Below, in pieces: positions 45,828-58,200 of a DNA stretch of 64,000 nt. The stretch is from positions 11,704,259 through 11,768,258 of the forward strand of contig OZ025271.1 of assembly GCA_964019165.1 (NCBI GenBank), in the 5' to 3' direction. Under the pieces are notes generated by a model that was not told where the DNA came from, made no database searches, and saw nothing but the letters and a program-made list of their open reading frames with translations. Position numbers and translations under genes: made by a program. This stretch comes from Mastigias papua (Eukaryota > Cnidaria > Scyphozoa > Rhizostomeae > Mastigiidae). Each line of letters begins with the position of its first letter. Position 1 is the stretch's first letter.

Positions 45828-46839
45828 TGGAATGCATAGCAACAACACACTGCGGGATACTCATCGCATTCCGTTGTTGTCAAGCTGCATACAAAAGCGT
45901 AGGTACAATTACAGCATTGATCTGAAGTGACAAAATGTAACAATAAACTGCCAATGAGCAGAACAACAGCCACATAGAGTGACTGTCTCTTCACCAAACA
46001 TGTTAATCTGACGAACGAACTGGCGGTTGGCATCCTTCATTATTGTCTCTAGTGCATCAATAAATCGTTGTTGTTATCTAGTGAAGCCATTAGGATTACT
46101 AGTGTGAATTTACTTTGATCGTTGGTCTTTTTAGCCAACTAGTAATTGTGTCACGCGAAGGAAACTTTGAATATCCCTGCCGTCTGTTCTGTCTGTTTTG
46201 CTGATAACGGAAGTATTCCTGAAATTTCACCATTCATATAGGCATATGTAATGAACAACGAATGTTTTCAATGGGGGTGTTTCTTGAGTACATTTTGAAC
46301 TCTAATGCATAGGCAGTTAACACACCAGCCATAAAAGCAGTGCACACATAACGCCTCTTGTATAGAAAAAGTTGCCAAAATACATAAGCAGAATATATTT
46401 CAGGAATTTGAATAAGAACGAATGGTGAAATTAGTAAGTTACGGACTGCATCTGCTTAACCATAGTAATACTGCCGTTAGTACATGTGCTAACGTCTGTC
46501 TTGGCCTCGTTTTCAAGTTCGTACAAAGTTCAAGTAAAGCCGGTATTTAGAGCGTTTTGCGAACTATGTTGCTCAAACTGTTCCTATATTTTCAAGATAA
46601 GTCATGTGAGGCTCGGGCCGTCGAGTACATTGTTTTTGGAAGATAAAAATTATGTCCTAATACCAATTTGGGTAGGAGTGCTGCCGGAGGAACAGAATGA
46701 TAGACACCCACGTGACATGACGTCACAGAGATGACTTACATAATTTTAAATATCACCTTCGTTTTCAGCACCATCGATTACCCCTTGACTGACCAACACA
46801 TTGCAGGTATAACGTGTTTTGAAACATTTCAATACCAGA
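45828..46839. other. Non-coding stretch
   Basis: No gene or structured repeat is recognised. Confidence 0.4.
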
Positions 46840-47118
46840 CAATACCCGACAAAAGTCCTGGGACACTTCGCACTTTTTGTATTCTGCAACGAACTTTCAT
46901 CCCCCTTTCCCCCTGAAACAATGTTGGTTTTCTGGTGAAGTACCTGCGATAATGGGAAAATTTCACGTGCACGCCAACTTCAAGTGTCCCACCAGCGAAC
47001 CAATATTGTTCTAGGGGGAAGGGGGGTGCATGTTTGTAGCAACTATCACAATATGTAGAGGAAAGTGGTTTTTTTATCTGTTTCTTCCAAGTGTCCCAAG
47101 GACTTTTGGGGACTATTG
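46840..47118. mobile_element. Tc1/mariner-like MITE, copy 3 (solo)
   Basis: Termini caatacccgacaaaagtcct and, reverse-complemented, caatagtccccaaaagtcct. TA follows the right end (47119-47120), while the left flank has GA. Unlike copies 1 and 2 it is not followed by the 1.1 kb repeat, so the MITE is a separate unit. Confidence 0.75.
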
Positions 47119-50100
47119 TACCTACAAGCCACCATTATTACCGACAAGCAAAAATGGCCGTTAAGTCAGCTTTTACTGATGAGCCAGAAAATTACTGACT
47201 TCTTCTACGTAGCTGGGGAAGTATGACACCTCCGTACACCCTATTTCCGCGTGCTCCGGCTGTTCATGCTAGTAAAGTCTTATATGTATAGTGTTTTTGT
47301 TGCATCGCTTTAATAACTATGTTATTAAGTTCATGTCTATACAAGGAAGGTTTTCAGTATTGTTAATAGGGACACTGTTCGTGTTAGTCTATTGGGTGTA
47401 GTCCAGTGCATATGTTTTGCTTGCATATGAAGCTTCTCAGGATGGTAATGTTGAAAGTCACAAAGGTGACACAAGTTCACCATTGAAGTTTGACATAGGT
47501 GTATCTCAACTTACAATGGTCACAAAGATCACAGGTGCATCTTAACTTACAATGGTAATTTCCTTGCATGAGATAGTAAATATGGATCATGTTACGTAGA
47601 CATTGAAGGCTGCAGGGAAACACTATTTACCCCTTGCTACACAGCCATTTTCCTTCTACGTCCAAGTTCGGAATTTACTGTAAAATCGCAAATGTTGATA
47701 ACACTCCTACCTGTTAAGAGAGATAGTTGATTAGCTAATGAAATGCATATATTGATTGAATAGTGTTTTGCGACCTGTTTTATCAACTATGCAGTAATAG
47801 CACGGTCACTAAGAACAAAATTGTGGTAGTTAGGTGTGATAGAAAGTTCAAGATTACTTCATTTGATCCATTGATAAATGCTTTTTCAGCACTGAGCCAT
47901 TCGTTAAATGTTAGAATAAAGCAGTGTTTACACTTTCAAGGAAATTTTCTTTAACACGGGAGATTAGAACAGTTTCAAAGGAATTTTCAGGACAAGGAAA
48001 CTTCAAGGAAATCTAATGAATTTTTCGATATTTTGATGAGTAAAAAACAAAGTATCTACTGATTTCTACGTGGTTTCTGACTGACTGTCCTAGCAATCAA
48101 TTTTCGTATTTTCATGATTATGAGACTGGACATTAATCACACGTACTTGTAGATCTACCATAAACAGTCTATATCAAATCTGTTGTGCCTTCTGAGCAAT
48201 ATCATGTGAATTTGCAAATTAGATGAAATTAGCTTTCTCTACCAATGGCCATGGAATACAAATTTTACTTTGCTTGGGAAATCTATAAGACTTGAATGTG
48301 CAGACCATTGGCATGCTATGATCTTGGACATTTGCTGATTTATCAGCAAATATGCACCTGACGTTTGAGAGATGCGGAGTTTTTGAGTAGTCGAATGACA
48401 CAAGAATTGAAGCGCACCTTTATCACACCCTGCAGTTTAGCAGCAAATTCCAGTATGCAAAATTGCCTGTTGTTGCAATCTACTTATTGAAGTCAGAGAA
48501 GGTAGGGGGTAGGGGGGGGGGGTAGGGCAATATTGAGTGCAGGAGAGCTAGCCTTTGTAATAAAAATAAAGAGGAGCTACTCTGATTTTGCAAAGGCCTT
48601 TCTCTGATTTTTCTCTTGATAATAGGCATATCTTATATCTTGAATGCATTTGGTAGACATATACTAGATTTCTGAGGGAGTGCCTCCTTAGATCTACTTG
48701 GTAAAAAACACTCTTTAAAATCCTGTAATGGGGTGCTGTTCTGGCCCCATTACAGGATTTCAAAGAGTGTTGCTAACCATATGTAGGGAAGTCTAATGGT
48801 ACCCTGGGTCTGGAAAAGGGAAATTCACTATCTACTCTTTGGAAATATTGCAGGAAGCAAGTATCGTCTTGTGATTGCAATGTCTTTGAAGTTCGGCGAA
48901 CAGTAATGTTCAAGTGTCGCGAAAACACTTAAATATCATAAGTTTGACTAAACAGCAACTCGTGCATAGCTAGTGAAATTAAAGGCAATCTAAAATACGT
49001 GAATGGCCTGTTGGTAGTACAGAACTTTACTATCACTCGAGAAAGCTATAGTCAATCTAAAATAGGCCTGAACTACAACTGTAAGCACATCAGAAATTTA
49101 ACACTATTTGGAAGCATAGGAACCCCAAGTCATAACAGAGCACATTTGATGTGACCAAGGTTCTGTCTCTTCTAGTTGTTTAGAAAAAAGCATGTGTTCA
49201 TCATAAATTGTTTGGACTTGCAAAGATAAACAACATCTTTTAGTTGGGCTGGCAACACCTCCCTATGTTACCCTATGCTAGAAGACTTGTGTCATATAAA
49301 AGCGTATATGTAGCTGTTGACGGGAAGTTCATGGATGCAGCAGAAATCCCCCTCAAGAACTAGACTACTGTTTAGTGGGGAGGTTCTTATTTTGTGGGGA
49401 AAATACTGCAGTCCTCTATTGTTGTGTATAATATGAAAGGAAAAGCGTTTATGTAAACTCTTAACTAAATAGACTGCTGTCTTCTGCAGTTGCCTTATTC
49501 CAGAATGCCTGCCAAAGTAGTTGAAACATCCACACATTTCTGTGAATTTCTGACTCATGTCGCTTTTCTTAAAACCTATTACAATGTTAACCACTCCACC
49601 CATTGAAAACAATGTTGAATCGATGCCATAAAACCCATAGCATTGTGCACAGGCATTCTGTCTTTGGGGCTACTCATATTTCCTTCAGACAGAGTTATTC
49701 AACTTGCGATGGGAAGCTATTGTTCCTTCGTCTATGATGTAAATCGTAACAAGTGTCCCAATACTTTTGGCAAACATTGTATGATATTTTAGCAAGCAGC
49801 TGCCTTTTCTATCTGCTGGTTTTTAGAGATATATTGTGAAATGTAATTCAAATGGTAACTTGGTAGACTTTTTGTTATAACGTGAAAGTGCAGGAAAATT
49901 ATTGACCCGAGCGGCCTAGTGACTCTCGACTTGGTATGTCAATTACTCCATCAATGAACCAATGGGTCACAGTTTCACTTCATACTTTTGCAACATCGTT
50001 TAGTCTTTAACTTTGTATTTTCACAGTGCAATATTTGACACTTTTCAATAGCTTATCCTCTGCTTTGGTTAAGTTGTATTTGCCCATTGTTACATTTGAA

Positions 50101-50393
50101 ATACCCATAAAAATAAACATACATATTACAATTTCGTAAGAAAGTTCATGATTTGCTATGTTGAAGCAAAATGCAAACGTTTAAGGTCAATATTGCGCAT
50201 CTGAGACTGCAATGTTTGCAGAAAGTGCATTTCCATGTATTGTTGTGATTGTTAATGGACTTGTTTTGCCATCATTCAATATGGCTATCAAATCCAAAAT
50301 TGACATCACCAATCAAGTTTGATTTGGTGGTTTGGTATTCAACATGTTTGGTTTCTCTACATCATTTATTGAACTTGGGCTCTTTCCTTGCCA
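47119..50393. other. Long stretch without a supported gene
   Basis: AT-rich intergenic DNA. It contains a G-run cluster at about 48501-48535 (ggtagggggtagggggg..). Near 49750-49783 is a lone Tc1-like right end, 'aagtgtcccaatacttttgg' in reverse. A short local inverted repeat at about 48716-48768 has catt/aatg arms around 'tgggg'. ORFs here are short and look random. Confidence 0.45.
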
Positions 50394-50822
50394 CAAGGTA
50401 TCATGCTGTTTGTGATCAGTTCTTTTGTTTTGGTTGTGTATCATGTCTACTATATGCTATCTATCAATCAGTCAATTGTTTGTTTTACAATTTACACAAT
50501 CAATTGAGTATCCTGCCAATAGAAGACTTTGGTACTTATGAATGCATCCCATATAAGGATATTTATAGAATCATTTAATGAACGAGTTTTTTAATTTTTG
50601 AGTCGCGAGGCATCATGTTGCTTGCAAAGAGTCGTTTCGGTTTGGTTGTATATTTCGGTTACTAAATGCAATCCATCAATCAGTCAACAGTTAATTTTTC
50701 AAATGACACAAACAATTGAGTATCCTGCTAATAGAAGACTTTGGTAATTATGAATGCATGCCATATGAAGATATTTATATAATTGTTTAATGACCCTGTT
50801 TTGTAGGTTTTGAGTCAAAAGG
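50394..50822. repeat. Diverged tandem duplication, two units of about 215 bp
   Basis: Unit 1 (about 50394-50608) and unit 2 (about 50609-50822) share order throughout: 'atcatg(c/t)tg', 'tcaatcagtcaa', 'caattgagtatcctgc', 'aatagaagactttggta', 'tatgaatgcat', 'gatatttata'. One frame is open in both up to the same stop (..QLSIL(P/L)IEDFG(T/N)YEC..). That could be chance or a decayed exon. Confidence 0.7.
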
Positions 50823-51166
50823 TTCTTCTTACCAAGTACTGTACATTCGGTTACTTGCAGTGTTTGCTCGCTCTGCAGTAAGGAGGCTTTGCATTGTTGA
50901 AGTAGACAAGAGTTTGAAGGTTGGTACAACTTTGAATGCAAGCAAAACTATCTAAATCCTATTTGCATAACATATTATTTGCCATTGTGCTTTTTTGTAT
51001 TATACATCTATACATTGTTCCTGTCTGTTTCATAAATTTTTCTGGAATATGTCTAATTTTGGTATACGAATTACAGGAAGCAATCTGCTTTTATCAAATA
51101 TTAGATTAGTAAATATATTTGTTTTATATTATACACTGTTAAGACAGTGAAAGTGCGAGAAAAAAC

Positions 51167-51360
51167 TGTCAGAGCGGGATTCGAACTTGCGACCCCTGAC
51201 TTTGTACCTCGAGTGCTCTACTAACTGAGCTATAGGACCGCGCTTTCAAATCATCACTAAAAAGCTACGTCATTTGCTCACACTGCTCCTCTCTTAGTCA
51301 GTATGCACAGGGCAGCTAGCACAGCTCCATCGCAATGTGCTTTGGACCTGATGTTGATGT
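51167..51360 (-). repeat. tRNA-derived SINE-like copy (Pol III A and B boxes)
   Basis: Minus-strand reading gives tagctcagttagtagagca (A box) and gttcgaatcc (B box) with tRNA-like spacing. However, the acceptor arms do not pair and the T-stem and anticodon stem carry mismatches. So it is not a functional tRNA. A body of about 110 bp adjoins it (on the plus strand, ..actgctcct..gcacaggg.agct..). The same body and a worn head recur at 55500-55690, which supports a SINE family over a lone pseudogene. Confidence 0.55.
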
Positions 51361-53033
51361 TAGTTGAGTTTTCTTTCTTGTATCATCATTCGGATACCTT
51401 CATGTCTCTCGTCACTTTGGTTTAGATATGGAATGTCCATGATAATTCAAATAAATTTAAACAGGAATTTTTTAAAGTTGTTAACATAGTTCTATATTAT
51501 ATACAGTGTTTTTATCCGACATTTCATAGTCTCTCTAGTGCTGGACGAAGTTAGATTTTCAGTATGGTAACAACAGAATGATCCCACTTTTTCGAACTGT
51601 ATTGACATTCTATAGTTTCAACAGACTATTCAGATAACTGTATCCTTCAAGATCAATCTATGTAATACCTTCTCCTCCATTACCTAATGTTTAGAAAAAA
51701 CTAGCAAATTACTTAATATCAAATTTTTTTCAAAATCTCACTAAATCGACCATGGAGATTTCAAATCCAGGGTAGGCTAAAACGAATTTTGACCGGATGT
51801 TGCATTGTTTGATGACTTCATCAAAATCAAGTATATACCCTGTAAAATTGCGCTGATGTTATATTAGATATGTAATTTTGTCTAATTTAATAAAATGAGC
51901 AATTTTAAAGTGAAGCAGAGCTTTTTGGCCCTTCTTTGAATTTTGGGGCTTCTAGGCGGGGTTTTGGCAATGGGTAGGGTCCATTTCAAAAATTGTATTA
52001 AAGCATTTTGTTGCTTCAGTAATGAATAAAAACTCTTTAGAGGACAACCTTAGACATGCTGCATAACCAACGTATCTTATGGCACGTTATAGATGCTGTG
52101 TAATTTCCAAGCTGTCTTTTTGTAAACTGGTTTTTACATTTTAAATATAAATCGCTCCTGAATTCGAAGCACATGCAGAGCTTCAGTAATATACTCGAAA
52201 AAGCTTTTTTTCCTAGGAAATTCTTTACTATACCATCTCAAAATACAAACAAAATACATAAATATTTCGCAGAAGCTGACTAATCTAATTCTCGTTACAT
52301 AGTTGCCTTATCTGGGTTGTTGTTGTATTGGGAATCTCTAGAACTGTATGAAGCATATAGGAAGCGTTTGAGCTTGGATTTTGCTAAATATTAAAATGGA
52401 AGCACCCAGGCTCAATGCAGGAAGTTTGTTTCTTATTAAGCAAAAACGTGTGGAAAACCCAAGGGTAGACCAAGTATCTAGGGCTTAGCATCGTTTTAGT
52501 TTTGTAAATCCAATCCGTATTAGACAGTACATGATAAAAATGCATACAGAAAGTTTATTGGCAATAAGATAGAATCATTTTAAATAATATAGAGGAACTG
52601 GCGAATTCTCAAATGTTTAATAACCACAGGATGACCATTCAATATTAGTATGCTATTTTCGCTTAGGATAATCGCATGGAGAGCAAAAAGGATGGTCCTA
52701 ACAGTGAAGCTAGTCATATTTGTGACTTACTAAAAGTTAGAACGTATAATTCTCATTAAAGAAGTTCAACATCTGAATGCTGAAATAATAAGGAGACCTG
52801 ATTAGCTGGTCCCTCTTTGAATCAATGGCAAATTAAACAACTTTGCACAATTTTCTTGACGCTATCATTAAATTCATCACAGAACAATACTCTCTTTGAT
52901 ATTACTAGTATCTAAAGCAATGGCATATTTGCTTAGCAAATACCCAGAGGAGTAACATTGGAGTATAGAAAATGGAACTGGCGATTAAGGGACTAATGAA
53001 AGCTCTATAAAACATAATGCTTGTGTTATATGT
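51361..53033. other. Long stretch without a supported gene
   Basis: AT-rich sequence. No gene, terminal repeats or tandem array is recognised. Confidence 0.45.
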
Positions 53034-53229
53034 TTGTAGGTATCATGTTAGTAGATATATGGCCAAACAACAGAGCTGTATAGGGTACCAAAGTGGCACC
53101 TACGTATGCGAAAATAGTTGTAGGATATGCGGAAAGAAAACTCTCAAACAGTATTCAGAAGAGATTTATATTGAAAATGCAGAAGCCAATTTACATATAG
53201 ACAGCTCTGAAGTTAAACAGCATCAATAA
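53034..53229 (+). other. Possible terminal exon with a Cys pair motif
   Basis: After an acceptor-like site (tatatgtttgtag) the frame reads ..SRYMAKQQSCIGYQSGTYVC and ENSCRICGKKTLKQYSEEIY to a TAA/TGA-rich stop region at 53229. Cys...Cys..CxxC resembles a small zinc site. The acidic tail has a protein-like composition. I see no upstream exon and recognise no family. Confidence 0.25.
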
Positions 53230-54586
53230 CGTGCCATATGATATGTTGCTTATGCATTATGTCTAAATATCAGACATATGTTAGATTCTATGACGTCACT
53301 GATATCTTTAAATCACCATAGAAGCCTTTACTTTAAATTCTTGTATATATTTTTGCCGCAAAAATGTCGCAAGTTGCACTTTAAAGAGGTTTAATTTATT
53401 ACCGAGCAGAAAGGTTGCTTTTGTGCGTTATTTCGAAAATAGTTCACCCCCGGGTTATTGAGACCCCTGGATGTTTGGACTTCCTGCTTATTTGGCATCA
53501 AAGAGTATGACAGAATATATTCCTGACTTTTATAAGATATGTGCTAAAATCAGTTTTTTATTCTCATAGGTTATAGCAGTTTATCATTCTTGGTTTTATG
53601 TTATACTATAGGTAATAATTTTATTATTTGAGCGAAGGGCAATAAAGTTTGGAATCATTCTCATGTTGCGTCATCCATTACACCTTCATCCCGAATTATT
53701 TCATCATTTGGTTCCCCCCAGAACGAATTGTTAATGGAGTATAGCAGTGATCTTTGTCTGTTACATTCAACAGTTTTCGTAGCGTCTTGCATATGTACGG
53801 AAAACAATTGAATGTCTAATTCTCAAAAGATTTTCTGAAAAGGTTATTTTGAGAAGGCGTGCTGGCATGCCATTCTTTTTATAAGAACCATATAATTCTG
53901 CCAAAATCTCAATGCTTTCAGTTTTTTGGTAATTTTAGATACAACTGTTTTTAGAACTGTTCTTATATTAAGAGTGACAGATAATCAAAGATAAGCATTT
54001 TAAGAGACTCCCTTACCCTTTGCCGTAGTATGTGAATGGTCCCTCTCAAACTATATCGCACTGTATTACAGGAATTTCTCAATATGGATTCTCTCGGGTG
54101 CTTAAAAAAGGGGGACACTTATTAATTTTTCAAGTTCCCCCCCTGGATCTTATTGAGGACCCTGTTTGTTAAATTTTAGTAAGCTGAAGTGTCAAAGGCC
54201 CATGCCAATTGTATGTCAGGATTAGTTTTTTGGTTTGTATTTTCGAAAAGACTATACCATTGCATTCATGTTTTCAATGCTCTTGTTAGTTATAGGTAAA
54301 GTTATTTGACCATAAAACATGTTGTTCTGTTGCTTACAGTGCGACAGGCTTCCTATCTGGAAAATACCCACTCGGTTGATAAGACCCCCGTTTATTAGTT
54401 TTTGAAAAAGTCCCCACCCTCCCCCAACTATTAAGACTCCCCTTGTATTAAGCATCTGAGAGTATGCAGCTAATAGAGTCTTGTCACATACATTCGGTGG
54501 ATTATCCGAAGAGTGAGGCTGTTGAATTTGTGATACTGTTATGGTACTTTTGAAAGATGCTCTGTAGATTATTTTTCTCTTTCAAG
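53230..54586. other. Probable promoter-side flank of the HEPN-NACHT gene
   Basis: No ORF is supported. The sequence directly before 54600 looks like an acceptor (tttttctctttcaag|g, 54586), so a 5' UTR exon may lie somewhere in this stretch. I cannot place it. Confidence 0.35.
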
Positions 54587-54599
54587 GATTGCACTACTC

Positions 54600-55218
54600 A
54601 TGGGTTTAACATCTGAGCAAGAATGCTTTGTCAAATTGGCGAGGCTCATCATAGAGGTCATACCCAAACATCTAAGGATGCTTTTCAAAACAAAGTGGGA
54701 TGCTAAATTCCCAACCAAACCATGGGCAGATGACGCAAACAGTGGCCAGGACTTGTTCAATGCAATACCTGCTAGTTCAAAAAACAAGAACGGAGATCTC
54801 CGTAGTCCCGTTTTGCAGCAAAACATACTTGCAGGCAAAAGTGATTCATGGGATTCTACAGTATTGTTCTTTTTGTTCTTGTATTCTGACCTCAAGCTTA
54901 TTGAAAAATGCCGATCAAAAGACAAGAGAGTTCATCCATTGAATGATGGTGAAAGAGTAGATCGCATTTGCAAAATCAGAAATGAATTTTATGGCCATCC
55001 GTCAAGTATCCCCTTCCCTCCTGTTGACTTTGTGAGTGTATCATCAGAAATAAAAAGCATTGCAAGTGATCTATTCGGAACTGTTGCTGAAAACGAGATA
55101 GACCAAATAATACATGCTAAGATGACAACAGCAGAACATGTTATATTGAAAAAGAACTCTGATGAAGAAAAGCTCATCCACGATCAATGGATTCTGAGGA
55201 TGGAAGGGAGAGTGCAAG
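54600..55218 (+). CDS. Exon 1: DZIP3/hRUL138-type HEPN domain
   Basis: This exon codes MGLTSEQECFVKLARLIIEV and on to RMEGRVQ at the donor. The opening 'L....E..F.KLARL..EV.PK.LR.LF...WD' and the later 'S.DSWD.T.L..LL' are typical of DZIP3-type HEPN domains. The motif RNEFYGH (R127 to H133) is the HEPN R-x(4-6)-H pair with a polar residue after Arg, expected at the RNase site. In active members the pair cuts RNA. Here both residues are present, so activity is possible. Reading past the donor gives only 11 more codons to a stop, which suits an intron there. The ATG at 54600 has G at +4. Confidence 0.8.
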
Positions 55219-58200
55219 GTATGGAAATTACCTATAATGTTTCAAATACTTAACAGACTCTTGTATTTTCTCTAACTCCATGGCCTTAACTTATTTTGAT
55301 ATTGAGCTTAAAAGTCATATTGACTTTTTATGGTTTGGGGGACTGCTCCCGCCTACCCCAGTATCTGCTACTGAATGATGAATAAGGCAACCTTCTTTTT
55401 TGAACATAGGTAGGCTTAGCAAACAATATGTTGTTTAGGAATTTTCAAGAGCTACATGTACTTCAGAGTTGTGAAGTGGAATGTAAGAAAATGAATTACC
55501 CCAGTGGAGCTCGGAACCCTAGACAATGATCTTCAAGTTCTCTGATACTGTGCTACGGGTCATCCTTTTACATATGTTACTCCAGGCTATTTCAGTTATC
55601 ACTGCTCCAAGTCGCCAATTTGCACAGGGAGCTATCGCAGCTACATTGTAATGTGTATTGTACCTCTGGTTCAGAGAGAACTGCCCACGCTTCTGGGTCA
55701 TTGAAACCCGATAAACTGGATAGGATTGGTAGGCAGGAAAGATCACACCAAAAGGATGTTAGAAAAATTCTGCAGTAACATCCTTTGGACTGCAATGCCT
55801 GCCCCCTCCCTCCACCCGCATGCATTTAACTTAAGCTCTGCCAGTTTGACTCCGTACAGCAATGTTGTAGATTATCAAGCTCTTCTTAGGTTCCTGGGAG
55901 CCTTCATGTTCCTTCATTACATTAGTATCATTACAACTACTGTACATTGTCAATTGTTTCAAAGCAGGGCTTTCTTGCGGGACAAAAGGAATACATCAAA
56001 GAGCATGATCTACTACATCATCTTGCCTTTCTTAGTGTACACATGCTTTTTCTCTGACATATATCTGCACTTCACAAGATTGCAGATACAAAGGTTACAT
56101 GCAACTGTGAGAAGTGAAATAGACTTTTTCTTTAAAAACGCTTCCTCGGTGATGACCTGATGATGTAAGTGTTTTTGTTCAAAAGCGTAAGTACAGTAGA
56201 TGAGTGTAGGTTTTAAAACATCGTGGGGATTTTCAGTAGGTAGAGAAAGCAAAGTGCCCCAAATTTCTTGCTTACAAGGATGCATGGCAAATACAAGAGA
56301 TACTATTTCTGTCAATTATTTGTAGATATTTATTCTTTTGAACTCGAGGTTTATGGGTGATCATTGATTAATATTGCTTGCTATTGGTGGCATTCATATC
56401 TTGTATTAGGGCAGTTATTTTTCTGAATATTTTGCAGCAATCTCTTTATTTATCTCATGTTTACTTTCCTGTGTCATGTAGGCATTTGAGCTGGTACCAT
56501 TTGGATAGTTAGTAATGGTTTTTCTAAATGATGTTTTGAGTAATGTGGTTTATGAATATTGTTTTTTAGAGTTTGACAGTAAATTTGAAGAATCTCAGAG
56601 AAAAAGGCCTTTAGGTATGTTTCTTTTTTGAATTTGATCCAGTATTATTAGTAGATGCTGTTGAATGGACCAGATTAAAGAACATAATATGCATATTTTT
56701 ATGAATATACTATGCATATGCATAACATACTATGCATAGTACACTATGCATATGAATATACTGTTCAGTTTAGGTTGTTTATTCCGTGATCAAACACACC
56801 TGACATTTCATCCACCATTGGCGCAAAGTTCCTAAAGCGTGATCAATAATATTGAGAGTTGGTAAAATGCATTCAAATTTTCATCCAAAATTTCATTCCA
56901 CATTCCCTTCATCTCAGATACTGCTTGACCAGTGATACATTTAAGAAACTTTGAAGAATTTTGAGCACATGCTCAAGGTTATAGTGTTAAATGAAGCATC
57001 AGAGCAGACTGTCAAACGTATCTAACATCTCAAAAACCAGAATGGTTTTTTAATCTCGACTAAATTTTATCCAACATCACTTTGCATAATTTGGTTTATA
57101 CAACACAGATGGTCAAACACATCCAGCATTTCAGCCAGCATTTGTTTTCAAACTTTTTAATAGAAAGTGTTGGATAGGATTGATCGGAGTTTGAACTTAT
57201 TTTGTATAATACTGAAATTTCTGAATGGGAATCATGTTGCTAATGATCACTTGCAGTTTGATGCAAACTCTGCCAAACTCATCATCCCTTTTAATTGAAG
57301 TTAGGTACACATACTTTTTTGGTAAGTTGATTTTGATTGTGGCCTATATTTGGTGGTATTCTGACAGTCTATAGTCACAACAAACAGATTTTGCAGCCGA
57401 TGATTGAAGTTCCTATCAGCCAATCTTTGTTTATTATTAAATCTTTAAGATACTTAGTTGATTGTATTCAAGGCACGTTATATCTATTACATTGGTTTTA
57501 TATCCTACTTTAGGATACAATCATATTGGGCATTAGGATAACTATCACTTAAAGGGGAAGTTCGGTCCAAAACTAAAATTTGATATGTTGTAGAGAATGT
57601 TGTAAAACCCCATGATCTAAAATATTTTTGCTCTTACTTGCGTACTTTTCCAGATATTCCAAGTTGTTTCTCGTCAAAATCAACCTCGTGTTAGGCCGCC
57701 ATTCAAAACTTTTCGAAGCAAGGAAGTGGTTGTTGCACTGACGTCATCACGTTCAAAAACACACTAAATCCTAAGGTTCCGGTACTAAACTATGTGTATT
57801 TTGAGAAGAATACTCTCGCATTTGTGACCTAAAAGCAACTTATTTTTACTACCAAGACCAGAATAAGAGTACATAATACTGAAGATAAAGTAAATTTTAT
57901 AGTTGCGCGTATTTCAAAAGACAGCGATGTTGCAGTTAGCTAAGTCAGGATAGTTAGTAGTACCCATAAATATCCACATAAATCTTTGGAAATGGACACT
58001 AGAGAGGAATATCAATATTTGGAGGTTGACTTTCATATCAAATAGGAATGTTCTAGTGATGGTGAAACCAAACGAAAGAGCAAAGACTCCACAGCGCAAG
58101 CAACAGTGAACACGAAAGACATGGTTAATTTGATAAAAATTAATTAAGTAGGCAAGTCAGCTCGTTAAATACGATCATAGGCAAAGCATATTTTGCCACT

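Noticed and set aside
50394..50822. CRISPR-like or satellite array
   Set aside because: Only two diverged units, no spacers. It is a simple tandem duplication in eukaryotic DNA.
51167..51244. Functional tRNA gene on the minus strand
   Set aside because: A and B boxes are present, but the acceptor arms do not pair and the anticodon and T stems have mismatches. It fits a SINE head better.
55726..56160. 144-codon plus-strand ORF with two hydrophobic segments in intron 1
   Set aside because: Partly overlaps the worn SINE, has no recognisable family, and intron 1 is already explained by the exon 1 and exon 2 splice sites.
56690..56765. Palindromic atgcat-rich stretch as a regulatory site
   Set aside because: Looks like slippage-generated simple sequence ('actatgcatatg' variants) in an intron. 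Nothing ties it to regulation.
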